Origin: Dasypus novemcinctus
Lineage: Eukaryota; Chordata; Mammalia; Cingulata; Dasypodidae
Length of the DNA: 64,000 nt
Direction of reading: 5' to 3'
Assembly (NCBI RefSeq): GCF_030445035.2
Contig: NC_080694.1
Coordinates: 69,393,147 to 69,457,146, forward strand
The translations under genes were made by a program, and so were the position numbers. Every line of letters starts with the position of its first letter. Position 1 is the stretch's first letter. Positions 36,066-48,430 of this stretch are shown here, piece after piece. The notes beneath the pieces are model-generated. The model was not told the DNA's origin. It searched no databases and was given only the letters and a program-made list of their open reading frames with translations.

Positions 36066-39000
36066 CTTTTGTATAGCTATACATATTGGAGGTTTTATAT
36101 GATTTTTCCTCATTTTAAAACTGCTTACCCATATAAGAAGATAGCAGTTCCCCATAAATTCAGTCATCTTGCATTTGCTGTTAAGAGTCAGAAGTGATTA
36201 GGGTAGGGGCTGACTTTGATTTTTCAGAATTTGATAGCTCAGTACTTTGGTAATACATCTATGTCTTCCAATTCCAATTGTTTTAGAAAAGAAGAATTTA
36301 CTAGATGAGTCACTGAGATGTTCATATTAGGGAACTGAGAAGATCTTCTGAGTTACTCTGTGGGACAGAATTCTTAAGGCATCTACAGTGTCCCATATTA
36401 AACACAATTGATTATTGCCACCTTGAGTTTTTTTAGATTTCATAATAATCATCATTTGATAAGAAGATGTAAGCTCTATCGAACCTATGATGTACATCTA
36501 AATAAAACTGAAATAAATTGATAGCACAGATTGATGCATATATTTAAGTCCCTTACTAACTGGGAATGGTTTAGAAGGAATGATTTTAATTTATCTTTAT
36601 ATTATGTTCGACATACACAAGGTTTGGCATTAAAAGGATTTAATGGAACTTTAAGGTCTGAGTATTCTGATACATGCTCATTGTGCTATGTTGTTTCTAA
36701 GATACGTATCTATTAATCAGATATATTTAAGAGTCTTTCTTTGCAAAAAAACCACAAACAGGTAGATACATTTGAAAAATGTCAGTCTACAAGTTTATTT
36801 TCATAAAGTCAATTTTACGTAAAATTCATTTTTTATGGCTATTTAGATTCAGTGGTATTGAAAGGCAATTATTTAATACGTTTTCTTTCCTGGACTATTT
36901 TCCAGTTTTAGCTACTTATTGGTTAGTGAATGATGCTAATAAAAGGAGCATTAAATAATATGTTGATTTCTTTGTGATATTTCTTTGCTTAAGCAAAGTA
37001 TCAGTTCCAAACTATTGACCACATATGAGTCAAACACAAGTGGTAGATTTTCACAGTGCCTCCCACAGAGTAGCATTCAATACACATTTATTTAATGATG
37101 GTTTAATCTGATCTCCATATTTCAATTCACATTTTTCCCTGAGGCTAAAATTTATACTCTTTACTGTAGTTATATCTATGCTGGTTTTTAACTCCCATGG
37201 TTTTTTCATACACTTTTTTTTTTTAACTTGGATCATCATTGCCAAATTCAGGTCTTAGAGAATCCTTACAATTCAAACCAAGTTCCATCGACTTTATGAA
37301 TTTGTTTCCATTTCCTCATTGTACCGATCCATCCCTTTCCTGAAGTTTTAGCACTTATAATTGTGCTAAGTAATTGAGCACTTAGGTTTCTTTGGTTAAG
37401 TGATGTCCTCAAAGTATATTATATTGCTTTACCAAGTGGATAAAAACCCTGGGGTTTTGCTTATATGTATAATCCTCTGTTTAAGTTTATAATGTGAGAA
37501 GCAGAACAATAATTTAATCCTGTCCGTCACCTCTTATATACTTGCCTTAGGACCTTATCGAGCTTCAAGCATGAGCCTCGCATTCAGCACTGACCAAATT
37601 TGCTCCCCCCCCCCCAATCAGGAGGTATCCTTTGCTTTTTGTTCTGGATGGTTATAATCCATGTGAAAGACAAAATAAAAAGAGTGAAATTAACTTAGTA
37701 AACCAGTGAAAGAAGTGACAGGAAAAAAGGGAGGTCGTCAATATTTTCTTTTGTATTCAAGAAGCTGCCTCTCTACTCCCATACACTGTTATGCATACTG
37801 TTACATGCTATACTATACACAGACGTATGCTCAACCAAATCTGCATTGTATTAACAATCTACTCATTAAATGGTTAATCTCTTTTGAGTCTCGAACCAAA
37901 GATATATTGTGTAAGACCATTGTAAATTAAAAAAGCTTAGAAATAGTGATTTTTTGTTAATCAAGGAAAGTTTGGGAATCAAATCCTGTTCTTTTGAACC
38001 CCAGAGAAGATTTGTTTCATATTTCCCTCCCATGTTAATCACTTTTTACACCTTCAAGAATATTGACCCTGTGATAGTGGACTATTTACATTAGATGAGC
38101 TAGAGCACCTGTGACAATTTCTCTCATAGATGTTGTTGTGAGAACTTGGTCAGGAAAGTAGTCTTTCAGTTAAGAGACAATGAGATTTAATTATCGTTAT
38201 TGTTACATACTATTATCACTTACCCTTTCAAGCTACATTTATTCCCCAGGTGTTATTTCAGGCTGATCCTTTTGATAATCTTTATAACCCTCATGCAGTA
38301 CTATGTAACATATAAAAGCTCAATATATTTTAAAAAGTTTACTTTAATATAATGATCTGTGCATTTATACTTATTTCAGAAAAATAAAAGTGAGGTAAAT
38401 ATTTGAAGTATTAGTTTAATTTGAAATCCAAATGCAGAAGAGATTCAAATCAAAGAGAATATAAAACAGGATGTCCACAGGAAAACAAATAATTATAGCT
38501 GTAAAATATAATGCTCTTTAAGAGTTCATTACTGCTATATTTTTGATGATTTAGATTATTGAGGTTAGTAAATGACTTAATGTATCTCCTAATATTATTG
38601 ACTATAAATTGCATTAAGATGAAGAAGAAACTTTCCAAATCCAAAAGTATTCGATGGAAAGGCTAGACCATACATATAACAGGATTGCAGAGCTTACTTT
38701 GTCTGTGGACTTTTTTGGGCTGATGAACTGTTTCCAAAAGCAATTCTAAAAGATGTATTATGTGGAAGATAAAGACATTGATAATACCCTATATCATATT
38801 AAGTATTATTTTATGTGAACCATTACTTGTGTTCTGATTGGAAAAGTAAATAATTTTCCAGTAATTCCTCCCTATTTCAAGACTTATGAAGTGATGGGGA
38901 GAATATATTATATTAGTCTTAGATTCCAGGAATGTATCCTTCTAAATCCATATTGATTACAATGATTAAATAATGAGAAATTTTTGAGAAAGATATATCA

Positions 39001-39877
39001 TAAAAAATCTGAAGTTTTAATTCAGAAGTCATCTTATTTTCCCAAGAATATAAATGTTACATTGTGAATAATGGAAATACAAAGATTTACCCATTTTACG
39101 AAATTGCATTAAATACAAATAATACCATATTTCAAAAGTCACATAAATTCCATGATTCCTTTGATTTATGTTAAAAGTGTACTATTCATTAACTGGTTAT
39201 ATTGCTTCCCATTGAAATTCATACAGTCACGGAATAAATGTGTCCTGCATGAGTGAGAAATGAGTAAGATTTAAATCCTTTTAACTTTTGTCCTGTCTCC
39301 CCCATGTATCATGCTAAAGAAGTAATTGACTTAAATAACAAAGAATCTTTACTCAAGATATTGGTATCGTGTTTCACTGATACTTACGTCATTCACTATC
39401 CTATAGATTGTATCATACTGTGACAACACAAAAATGCTTGCAGGAATTGAAATATTTAATATACAAAATATTTTTTGGTATATTATCATTTCATACACAA
39501 TTATAATGTACAGTACCATTCATTAAGGTCTATGTTACTGAAGATATAAGCCTAAGATTGAAAATACAAAACTAGAGACCCAAACAGTTCTATGGGGTTT
39601 TAGAATAAATTAAGTGCATTTAAGTTTATGTTTCTTTATGTTGTATTTCAAGGAAAAATAAAAGTACCTAATGACCCAGTTTCCCTTAAGACATGCCAAT
39701 GATTAGAGGCATATGGGAACTAAGCAAAATGGCTATAATAGTGCTTGTATCCACAAAATGTCTGTAAACAAGAATTGTTACTTAAACTGACCTCTATGAT
39801 GTAGGGATTACTTGCCTCAGTAAAAACTGAAGATAATTAGAAAGTGTATTTCATTACTTCAGTCACTTTAATATTTT

Positions 39878-40840
39878 CTATGACTTCCAGTTCCTCCTCA
39901 TCTTTGCAGCTTTGTGCTCCACCCTCATCAGTTTCTTCAGTGCATCCTTCATGTCCTTGTTTCTTAATGTGTAGATGAGGGGATTGAGACTTGGAGTGAC
40001 GATGGTGTAGAAGAGCGTGAAGAACTTGCCCTGGTCTTTGGAGGCACTGTTACCCGGCTGCAGGTACAAGTAGATAATAGCTCCATAGAAGATAGACACC
40101 ACAGTGAGATGAGAGCCACAGGTATTAATTGCTTTTCGTTGGCCTGCTTTTGACCTCATTCTCAGCACAGCTTGGGCAATGTAGCCATACGATATAAGAA
40201 TAAGCATGAGGGGGGTAAGGACAATGATGATACCTAAAGCAAAAACAGACAGTTCAACGGTTGTGGTGTCTACACAGGCTAGTTTGACCATAGCAGGCAA
40301 CTCACACAAGAAATGGTCCAGAATATTGTTTCCACATCTAGGCAAATGCAGGGTGAGTGTACATAAAACTACAGAATTGGCCAAACTAATGCCCCAGACA
40401 ATGGTAATCATCCTGAGGCACAGATGAGGGCTCATGATGACCAAGTAGTGCAAGGGCTTACAAATGGCCGTGAAGCGGTCGTAGGACATCGCTGCCAGGA
40501 GGAGGCACTCCGTGGAGCCCAGCCACATGTAAACGTAGAGTTGAACGATGCAGCCCCCCCAGCTGATGCTCTTGTCAGGCCCCCACAAGTTGACCAGCAT
40601 CTGGGGGATGATGCTGGTGGTGAAACATAGATCCAGGAAAGATAAATTCCTGAGGAAGAAGTACATTGGTGTGTGGAGATGGGAGTCCAGGAGTGTAGCC
40701 AGAATGATGGCCGTGTTACCCACCAATGTGATTAGGTAGAAGATGGTGACAACTCCTGAGAGCATCACCTCCAGCTTGGGGTGGTCAGCGAAGCCAAGCA
40801 GAATAAAACCATGGGGAGAACTATAGTTGCTTTTGTCCAT
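39878..40840 (-). CDS. OR2W1: Olfactory receptor, OR2W1-like, copy A (intact)
   Basis: A 320-residue odorant GPCR, the same length as human OR2W1 and very similar to it as I recognise it. It acts in the ciliary membrane of olfactory neurons through Golf and adenylyl cyclase. Seen: N-glycosylation sequon N5-Y-S, GN in TM1 (41-42), LHTPMYFFLRNLSFLD (55-70), Cys97 with extracellular-loop cysteines 169/179/189, MSYDRFTAIC (118-127), SY in TM5 (217-218), KAINTCGSHL (236-245) and NPLIY in TM7 (286-290). There are no frameshifts or early stops. A second ATG lies two codons upstream (40846); the start at MDK matches copy B and the family. The single coding exon follows a splice acceptor at 40861. It differs from copy B at 12 residues, all but one at or after residue 147. 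Confidence 0.96.
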   Translation of the reverse strand: MDKSNYSSPHGFILLGFADHPKLEVMLSGVVTIFYLITLVGNTAIILATLLDSHLHTPMYFFLRNLSFLDLCFTTSIIPQMLVNLWGPDKSISWGGCIVQLYVYMWLGSTECLLLAAMSYDRFTAICKPLHYLVIMSPHLCLRMITIVWGISLANSVVLCTLTLHLPRCGNNILDHFLCELPAMVKLACVDTTTVELSVFALGIIIVLTPLMLILISYGYIAQAVLRMRSKAGQRKAINTCGSHLTVVSIFYGAIIYLYLQPGNSASKDQGKFFTLFYTIVTPSLNPLIYTLRNKDMKDALKKLMRVEHKAAKMRRNWKS

Positions 40841-40860
40841 TATCATTCAATGCCTAAATT

Positions 40861-40970
40861 CTAGAATGAGAAAGGGGGTAAGTGGAAGGAGGGAGAGAAG
40901 AAAAAGGAGGAAGGAGAAGGAGAAGAAGGAGAAGGAGGAGGAGAAAAAGAAAAGGAGAAGGTTGTCAGCA
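40861..40970 (-). promoter_or_regulatory. Polypyrimidine tract and splice acceptor for OR copy A coding exon
   Basis: On the minus strand, CTTCTCCTTCTCC-type pyrimidine repeats run into CCCCCTTTCTCATTCTAG, with the AG at 40862-40861, 21 bases before the start codon. Olfactory receptor genes usually splice upstream non-coding exons onto one coding exon, and this tract fits that acceptor. The TTCTCATTCTAG end is conserved in copy B. Confidence 0.65.
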
Positions 40971-41579
40971 CAGACTATAAAAATAATTTAATGAAATCAG
41001 AACTAAAGAAAGGGAGAAAATTTATGTTAGTTGAAAAAAATCAATGGGTAAAAAATAAAAATTACAGTCAAGTCACTTGTTTTGTTGCAGATACTTTCAT
41101 GGTAATGAGTTTAATATTACATTTTTTACCCAGGTGACCTTGGACAGCTCATTGTTAAACTCAGGGTCTGGATTTTTCTCACAACTAAACTTGACATTTT
41201 GGAATAGGTCTACTTCTATAGTGATATGACCCGATGATTCTCCATAAAGCTAGTTAGCTTGATGTAGTGAATATTTTCTTTTACTGGGTTGAAGAATTCA
41301 CCTCTAAAATCTATTTTGGTAATGCCAGGATGAGGAAAAGAGTGTTCCTCTTTTGTTATATCTTTGTGACTAGTACCTTTGATCTGCCAGTTTGTTATGT
41401 AACAGCTCTTGGCACCTGCATTCCCTCTTCTCCAATAACTAACTTATCACCCAAACTGCTCAATTTGAATTCAGAAATGTATGTTAAGTATCCTTTCGCT
41501 TTAAAAAATTTCTACCACCAACACTCTTCTTTAAAGTACTATCATTTCTCTTCTAGATTTTGGCAATAATCTATTCTTA

Positions 41580-41880
41580 CATTTTTAGAAGATGCAGTCA
41601 GATCACATCTTCCCTGTGCTTACCATTTGTCAGTGGCTTTCCATGACTGATTCTTTAGGATGGCCTCCATGGACCCGCATGATCTGGCTTCTTCTCATCT
41701 CACAAAGTACTTTACCCATGTTCACTTCTAGCCACCTCTCAGTATTTTGACACGTCAAGCTCTTTCCCACCCAGAGCCCTTGAAAAATTTTCCTTGTTTT
41801 CTAGGTAATTCCTTCTCATTCTTTAGGCCACCTCATAAATATTTCTACTTAATATTCTTACTTAAATGTTTCTGAACCAA
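41580..41880. mobile_element. Old LINE (L2-like) remnant, copy A
   Basis: Contains phrases common in L2-type remnants (CATGATCTGGCTTCTTCTCATC; CATTCTTTAGGCCACCTCAT). The paralogous stretch lies at about 56935-57260, so it was present before the duplication. The family call is tentative. Confidence 0.4.
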
Positions 41881-41934
41881 TAATCTCTTTTTGTTTAATT
41901 TATAATATTTTATATATAGGGAACTCTTACAGAG

Positions 41935-42185
41935 AGCTAGTATAGGATGGAGCTTAAGAGGATAGGCAGAGAGCATCTATTCAAGTCTCACCTGTGCTAG
42001 GTATTCACCTTTTGATCCCAGGCAATCTACATAACACTTTTGGGCTCAGTATTCTCACCTATAAAAATGGGAACCATAAAAATACCAGTGATTGGGGGTG
42101 AAGTTTATATATATGCAGCTTGCTTGGAACAGCACTTGAACATAGTCTGTCTCAGTGATCAATAGTTAACCACAATTATCATAAG
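41935..42185 (+). mobile_element. MIR SINE, copy A
   Basis: Diverged MIR: GGAGCTTAAGAGGAT, TCTCACCTGTGCTAGG, GATCCCAGGCAATCTACATA and CTCACCTATAAAAATGGGAA follow MIR order. The paralogous copy is at 57310-57550. Confidence 0.75.
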
Positions 42186-43950
42186 AAGAAACTGTAACCA
42201 TGCACCCCACTGATAAATGTTCGATACCCTCCCACTTCAATCACCAGTGAATAAGCTTTAAGAAAGAAGACAGTGCTGTCCACTGCTCTTCACTCTATTC
42301 CTAAAGCCTAAAGCAGCTCCCCCCAAATACATATATAATTTTTGAATAAATGAAAAGTTGTCATGCTCTGAATAATGAAAAAAAGCACTTAATTTATTAG
42401 TTAGCATTTTCTTTTCATTAAAAACTTTAGACTGATGCCTTGGAAAATTATCGAATAGGGATGATAGATGTGACTGACAAATGGAAAAGACACAGTTTTA
42501 CCTGTGTAGTAACAAATAACCCCTTTATTTAGTTTGGTGAAAAATAACTAATAATGGTTTCTACTTGAAGGACAAATAAACTTAACATTCTTTAGTAGTG
42601 TGATATAGATGCAGCTTTTCTTGGCAATAGAGCCTACCATGACTTCTGAAACTTAACATTTGAACAGATCACCAACAGCCCACAGTCAGAGTTTCCTATC
42701 AATGAGTGTAGAAAGATAACTTTTTACCTCATGAAGAAAAGTAGCATCCATCAAGTTTCCAATTAATAATAACTAAGAGAAAATATTTGATTGGAAATAA
42801 CAATTGAATATCAAAGTGATGTGTTTGTATTTCAAAATGTTGTGTTTTTTGCCATTTGAAATATTTCTTCAATTTAATTCAAACTGTGACCATGATTCTA
42901 AGGTGGGCACATATATCAAAGCAGCTAAATATACTGGTTGAGATAGTCATTTTATGATAGCCATTTTGTGATTTCCTCAGAATTTGCTTTTCCAGAATGA
43001 TGATTTGAATCTTGGTTCTGCCTTGGACCAAATTAGAGAGAAAGAAGAAAAAAACTGCTCTGAAATGAATCGTAAGCTGTCACACATCATTAAAGCACTA
43101 TAATATTAATATCTGAGCTGTAGGATGAATACATAATTAACACTTACTTGATATGACAGACATGTTTTTATTACTAACTTTGGAATTCAGTTATTTGGAC
43201 AATGAATACTGCCCAAATGTTGCCAAATACTTACTTCATTAAGGGGATATCCAGATGCTGTTTATAAATCTGAATGTCTTAAAAACATTTTTACTTGCTT
43301 TCTTTGTTCTAGATGGTGTCTTAGCACTTAGCAAGTTCTGAGTTTTTCCAATGAACTCAATTTTAATATATGGTAATTTTGTATGTCAGACTAGTGTTTT
43401 GTCCTTTGTGTATGTGGTAATTTGATTTTATGACAACTGTAAAACACATTTCCTATGGTTAAAATTCATAAAATGAAAAACTATTACAGAGATACTTTTT
43501 ACTTTAAAAAAATGATATGAAAACAAAATAGAAAGTTCTTATAAAGCTAAAGTCAATCCCATGCTATAAATTCTATTTTAATTATCACTATAGCCCCCAA
43601 AGATTAATTCAGGAAGAGATTAAAATCCTTCTTTGGCCTATTATAAAAACAGACAGAAAATCTTCAAATATTTTCCATGCATATTATATTTAGACATGGA
43701 TACAAAATATCTCGAGCCTTTCCTAGTTCTATAATCTTCATGAATAAAATATGAAATTTCAAGTTTTCTTTTACAATTTAGTCTACATTTCCTCTTTTAT
43801 TTCTGCTGTATCAAAACGTCTGAAATCACAATCCAAAAAGTGGCCTCATGTCCTCCTCTGATATTACAGATGAACTTTATTCTTTACTTCATAATATAAA
43901 TAGAAAGGAGGATTTCTCTGCAGAGATTTAAAATATTTATTTACTTTCCT
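42186..43950. other. No gene seen
   Basis: AT-rich non-coding sequence paralogous to about 57551-59000. No open frame, RNA gene or young repeat recognised. Confidence 0.6.
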
Positions 43951-43999
43951 ATCTCTTACTGAAAAGCAGAACCAGCCCATACAGATTTAAATATTTTCG

Positions 44000-44260
44000 T
44001 CTGCTTCCCGCAATGTTTTTACTAACCCAGGCCCACTGTTTTCCAAAGGATGGTGAAGATGAACATTCCTGTGCTCGGGAGACTTTCCTTGACGTTCTAC
44101 TTCTCGACCAGTGCAGAGCCGAGAGCGGGCTGAGCATTGCTGTCGAGGGCCTCAGCTCTTTCCTGCTTCCCTGCAGCGACAGCTTTTCACACACTGTGTT
44201 AAGGCGGATTCTCCACAGGGCTCCTCCTCCTGGAACACGTGACTTCAGGTGAGGGGATGA
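44000..44260 (-). promoter_or_regulatory. Conserved GC-rich block upstream of OR copy A (candidate promoter/5' exon)
   Basis: A GC-richer island in AT-rich surroundings, about 3.2 kb upstream of the receptor start and better conserved in the paralogue (59066-59320) than its neighbours. It holds CACGTG (44236-44241; CACATG in copy B), CTCCACAGGGCT (loosely like an Olf/EBF site) and CTCGGGAGACTT. Position and conservation suggest the receptor promoter or a non-coding first exon; no direct proof. Confidence 0.35.
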
Positions 44261-45014
44261 TACCTGTCACCAAGTCTCACCACTGTATCAGCCTGGCAGT
44301 AGAGCTTGAGCCTAGAGAAACGTTACAAAAAGTGACCAGATACTCAAAATAAGAACTGAGTAAAATTTCCCGACATTGCATGAAAACCCAGATCCTCAAG
44401 AAGGATGATCTAAACCACTGGGACTACCTCCAATTGACCCACTAGAGTAAACTGTAGAAATGCCAGTCATGAAACAGTTGGAGAATTACAACATAGCCTG
44501 ATATTGAATAAGGAAAAATTCAGTAGAAACAAAAATTATTCAATATGAGTGAAAGTGTAGGACTGGGAAAAGAGAACATGTATTTACAGAAATTTTTCTC
44601 TAAATAGTAAATATATTATAAATTAAAAAATTATTTTAAATTATGCACAATTTCAACATTAGAATAACATATTGACTCTGTAAAATAAACTTACTTTTAA
44701 TAGGGCACATACTGATTTTGAAATAAATATACTCTGAGCTGATTTAAACAAGGTACCTCTGAACTTTGACACCCACGGTTGAAACAGTTGTCTGTGAAGG
44801 AGATATTCAATCTCTTAAGTCCAAAACAGTAGGTTAAGGATCATAAGAAAAATTCTGCTTTTATTCAGTGCTAACATGCCTTTACTTTGACAGCTATGAC
44901 TGTTGATGTGAGTATTTTGGTGCCTGCAATTGGTTTCTCTGGTATCTCAGAGGCCATTATTTAAACCCTGATTTTGGAGTAAGTGCATACCCTGCAAATT
45001 TTTATGAACTGGCT

Positions 45015-45135
45015 TATGACCCCTAAGTACTTTTTTTCTTTCTTTTTTTTTAGGAGGTACTGGAGTTTGAATCCCAGACCTTGTACATGTAAAGCAGGCA
45101 TTTGACCTTGCAGGGGCACTGGCTCCCTTCCACTT
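45015..45135 (-). mobile_element. Short DAS-type SINE
   Basis: On the minus strand: a diverged tRNA-like head, CATGTACAAGGTCTGGGATT, CAAACTCCAGTACCTCC, then an A-rich tail. It closely resembles the plus-strand element at 60099-60212. It sits at the right edge of duplication copy A. Confidence 0.75.
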
Positions 45136-45139
45136 AAAA

Positions 45140-45345
45140 AATTTTTTTAAAAAATTTAATTGTCTTTTTTTTTTAAAGATACATGGATCATAAACAATGA
45201 TAGATTAAAAAATACAAGATGTCCCCTTATACCCCACCCTCCACCCCCCACTCCTATATCAGCAACCTCTTTCATCATTGTGGCACATTCATTGCATTTG
45301 GTGAATACATTTTGGAGCACTGCTTCACTGTATCCTTCCCCTTTT
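45140..45345 (-). mobile_element. 5'-truncated L1 3' end (older subfamily)
   Basis: Poly(T), then AAAGATACATGGATCATAAA, the C-rich tract CCCCACCCTCCACCCCCCAC, and CATTCATTGCATTTGGTGAA, colinear with but diverged from the 21.3-21.45 kb L1 terminus. Confidence 0.75.
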
Positions 45346-45539
45346 TAAATAATTAAGTTTTAAAAGCTTCCTTGAATAAAATTACATATTACCAAAAATT
45401 ACATAAGCACATAAGCTGACCTTAATTGACTCATGATATGTGTTTAAATGTGGATGACTTCTCAGCACTGAGTAGTAAAGCAATTTAGGTGATTTGTGTT
45501 TGTGTGATGGTAATCATTACATCCTACCTGTGAGGGATG

Positions 45540-45790
45540 GTGTGGTATGGTAATTAGATGAGAGTTGAAGCAGACTTCCTAGGCTCAAATCCTGGTGGTT
45601 CTACTTACTAGGTACTGAACCGGGGCAACTTAGTTAACTCTTGCTACCTCAGATTTCTTATCTATGACAGGGGATAGTAGGAGTACCTGCTTACAGGGTT
45701 AGGATGTGGATTAAAAGAGTTCAATATATGTAAACATTACAGCACTTGTTGGCACAGAGTAAACATCCAATTCAGCATTATCACTATTTC
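45540..45790 (+). mobile_element. MIR SINE
   Basis: MIR-like order of motifs: TAGGCTCAAATCCTGGTGG, TACTTACTAGGTACTGAACC, CTCAGATTTCTTATCTATGA, CTTACAGGGTTAGGATGTGG, TTGGCACAGAGTAAACATCC. Confidence 0.8.
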
Positions 45791-47029
45791 ATTCAATTCA
45801 GGGGGTCTGTATGCTGCTATATACTCATTTTATTATCTTGGGGAGCGCTCATAGTGCTATCTGACAAAACATCTGAGAAATATTTTCCTCCTTTCCACCA
45901 CTTCTCTTATGATTTTGTGGTATATATGTATGTTATAGTATGTATATAGATGCATACATTGATATATGTATATATACACACATTTGTATATATATGTATA
46001 ATTCTGTAAATGTTATTAATAATGGTGAAACAATAAGAACCAAATTAATCAATGGCACATTTTTGTCTGTGAATATTCTAAACATCTGGATACTTGAGAC
46101 TATTTACTTTGACTAAAGGTCTCAACTTCTACTCATTCATTTTCTCTTCTCCTTTTACTCAAACTTCCTACAGATCTCCTTTTATTTAAAAACTATTTAA
46201 AAGTGATCATATATCTCCTAGTTCAAATGGATGTCATAATTTAAGTCCCAACATGAGGAAGTCTCTGCTTTGAATCTGAAAAACCAAAGTATGTGTAAGC
46301 TGCCATTCTACTTTATATAAATTGTGCATGTCTACCTTAGTTACATTTCAGCACAGCACCTTTCTTAGGCCCCTGATCCTTATTTCATGATCTGACCCTT
46401 GAGTTTGCTGCTCTGGGGAAATAGAGAATAAACATCTGAATTATTTAACAATTAAAAATATTCTCAATATTTTCAAAGATTAGTATTTCATTTGAAATAA
46501 AAATTTAAATGTGTATACTTAAAAAGTTGTGAAGTAGGTGTTTTTGCCTCAGACATATGAAGTTTTCCCTTTCTAAACTGCTTTGATGCAACCAAGACAT
46601 ACTTTTCACTCTTTTACTTACCCCCGTTTTTCCTGCCTGCTTTAGCCCTTCATTAATGGGCCTTACAATTATTAGCAGGGTTGCCCCAACTGACTCTTAG
46701 CAGAATAACTGGGGGAGGGGTGTAGTGTTAGAATACAGAGCCCTGAGATTCTTAGACCCTAACCAGCGGTTCTATTCTTGTCTGTTCACATTGTCTCCCT
46801 GGATGATATCATATAGCTCTAGGGTTTAAATGCCATCTACCTAGGGATGGTTTCAATTGTATACTTCAGCCTTCTTCACTGAGCATCAAACTGGTAATTC
46901 CAACTGCCTAATTTACTCACATTGGATGTTTAACAAAAGCACAAATTTAACATGGCTTGAATAAAACTCTTAATTCCCAGTATCCCATATCTCTTATCAT
47001 CTAGCCTTTCTCATCATAGTAAATGGTAT
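45791..47029. other. No gene seen; TA/CA microsatellite
   Basis: Non-coding AT-rich sequence. A short TATATG/ACACAC microsatellite lies at about 45918-46000. Nothing else recognised. Confidence 0.6.
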
Positions 47030-47685
47030 TGTGGCAGTTTGAGATTATTTAAGAAATCCAAAAAGTGAGATTATGTTTGTAAACTGGTCTGTTCCTCTGG
47101 GCATGATACCCTTTTATTGTATTAGATTCAGCTGAGATGCCTTTGATTAAATTATATTAAGATTAGGGCTTTGATTTGACCATGTCATTAGGGTGACTCA
47201 ATTTAAGTGTCCACTCCCTTTGTGCCTGTATAAATGGACACTCAATCAAGGAGACACAGAGAAGTAGATACATAGTAGCAGATATGCCAGAAAAGAGGAA
47301 GGGAGCTCCCTAGACATGGAAGAGGATCCTGTGGCCCTGGAAAGAGAGATGAGCCATTCACCTGATAGTTCCCAGCTGACCTTGTGAACAGAACAGAGCA
47401 GCCGAGCCCAGAAAGAAATGAGCCCTCCAGCCTACAGCTGAGGTCAGAAGGAGCTGGGACAACGGAGCCTTAAGAGGAAAGAGGAAGGCTGAACCCTTGC
47501 AGACATCGCCTGCCATCTCATTTCAATATGTGGCAACAGACTTGTGAGGAAGTACCTCATATGGTACCTTGAGTTCGACTCTTTAGGACCTTGTAATGTG
47601 AGCTTTTACCTCAAATAAATACCTTTTATAAAAGCCAACAGATTCCTGGTACTTTGCATGAGCACCCCTTTGGCTGAATAAGATA
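47030..47685 (+). mobile_element. Solo LTR, ERV-L/MaLR-like
   Basis: Starts TGTGGCAGTTTGAGATT and ends GGCTGAATAAGATA (final CA mutated to TA). A 5-bp duplication GGTAT lies at 47025-47029 and 47686-47690, as expected for class III elements. It contains a TATA box (CTGTATAAATGG near 47226) and an AATAAA signal near 47616. No internal genes are present. A truncated antisense relative lies at 50196-50425. Confidence 0.82.
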
Positions 47686-47834
47686 GGTATCAATATCAAT
47701 ATCTACCATTTACTGGCCAGAAAGCTAGTAATCATCCTTAGTTTCTCCCCTGCTCTCACTTTGGAAATTTGAGCTCTACTTCTGAGCACTTCTACTCTTA
47801 CTAACATAGACTGAGTCACAGTCTATATCCAGAG

Positions 47835-48430
47835 TAAGTGTCTATTCTAGTAAAACAAAATGTTGGCCCTTCCGTGATGGAAGTGGTCCAATGTAATCAA
47901 CCTGCCACCTTAGGGACTCAGTGTGGGTCTCTGCTGCTGGCAGTTTGGGTGCTCAGCAGTGACTGTAGCCAGATCATCCTTGGTGAGTCAAGTCCATGTG
48001 CCTGAGCCTAGGCATAACTTCCATGCCTGCCACCATGGACACTTTGTTCATGGGCACATTGGCAATGCCAGGTGTGGATGGTGAAAGACACTCACTGTAG
48101 CCACAATACAGATCATCCTGTTTGACTGTTAAAATCCTCCTTTGCTGAGGTAATCCTTTGAAGAGTATTCACATAGGCCCAAATGGCTTCGTATCTTCTT
48201 CCCATTCAGAAATTTCTAGCCACATACCCCTCTCACAGACATTCTTGTTACCAATTTTCCAATCATTTTCCTTTCAAGTCCTTGACCATCCAACCAAACA
48301 TTGGCCACAGCCCATGAATCGAAGTACAACTGCATCTTTGGTCTTTTCTACTTTTAAGCAAAATGAACAGCTAGGCACACTGCTTGAAGACTTGCCCAGA
48401 AGAGGTATTTGGGAATGAAAGGCAAGTAAT
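47835..48430 (-). pseudogene. ERV-L pol remnant
   Basis: Antisense, strongly resembling HERV-L-type pol (RNase H/integrase region) as I recognise it: GTGTGGGTCTCTGCTGCTGG, GCCTGCCACCATGGACACTT, ACAGCCCATGAATCGAAGTA, GCATCTTTGGTCTTTTC. Many frameshifts and stops make it a fossil. It lies 150 bp from the opposite-strand solo LTR, and no full provirus is present. Confidence 0.75.

Larger units (their letters stand above)
36065..45030. repeat. Segmental duplication, copy A (contains OR2W1-like gene A)
   Basis: Sequence from about 36065 (TATAGCTATACATATTGGAG) to about 45030 matches 52057-60055 in the same orientation, with obvious divergence in non-coding parts and several indels. Copy A has about 2.5 kb (37320-39830) with no counterpart at that position in copy B. 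Apart from the receptor gene and old MIR/L2-like repeats I see no genes in it; the 2.5-kb stretch is AT-rich and featureless. Confidence 0.85.

Noticed and set aside
40206-40739. Plus-strand open frames inside receptor A (and 55223-56048 in receptor B)
   Set aside because: Antisense shadows of the olfactory receptor coding exon.
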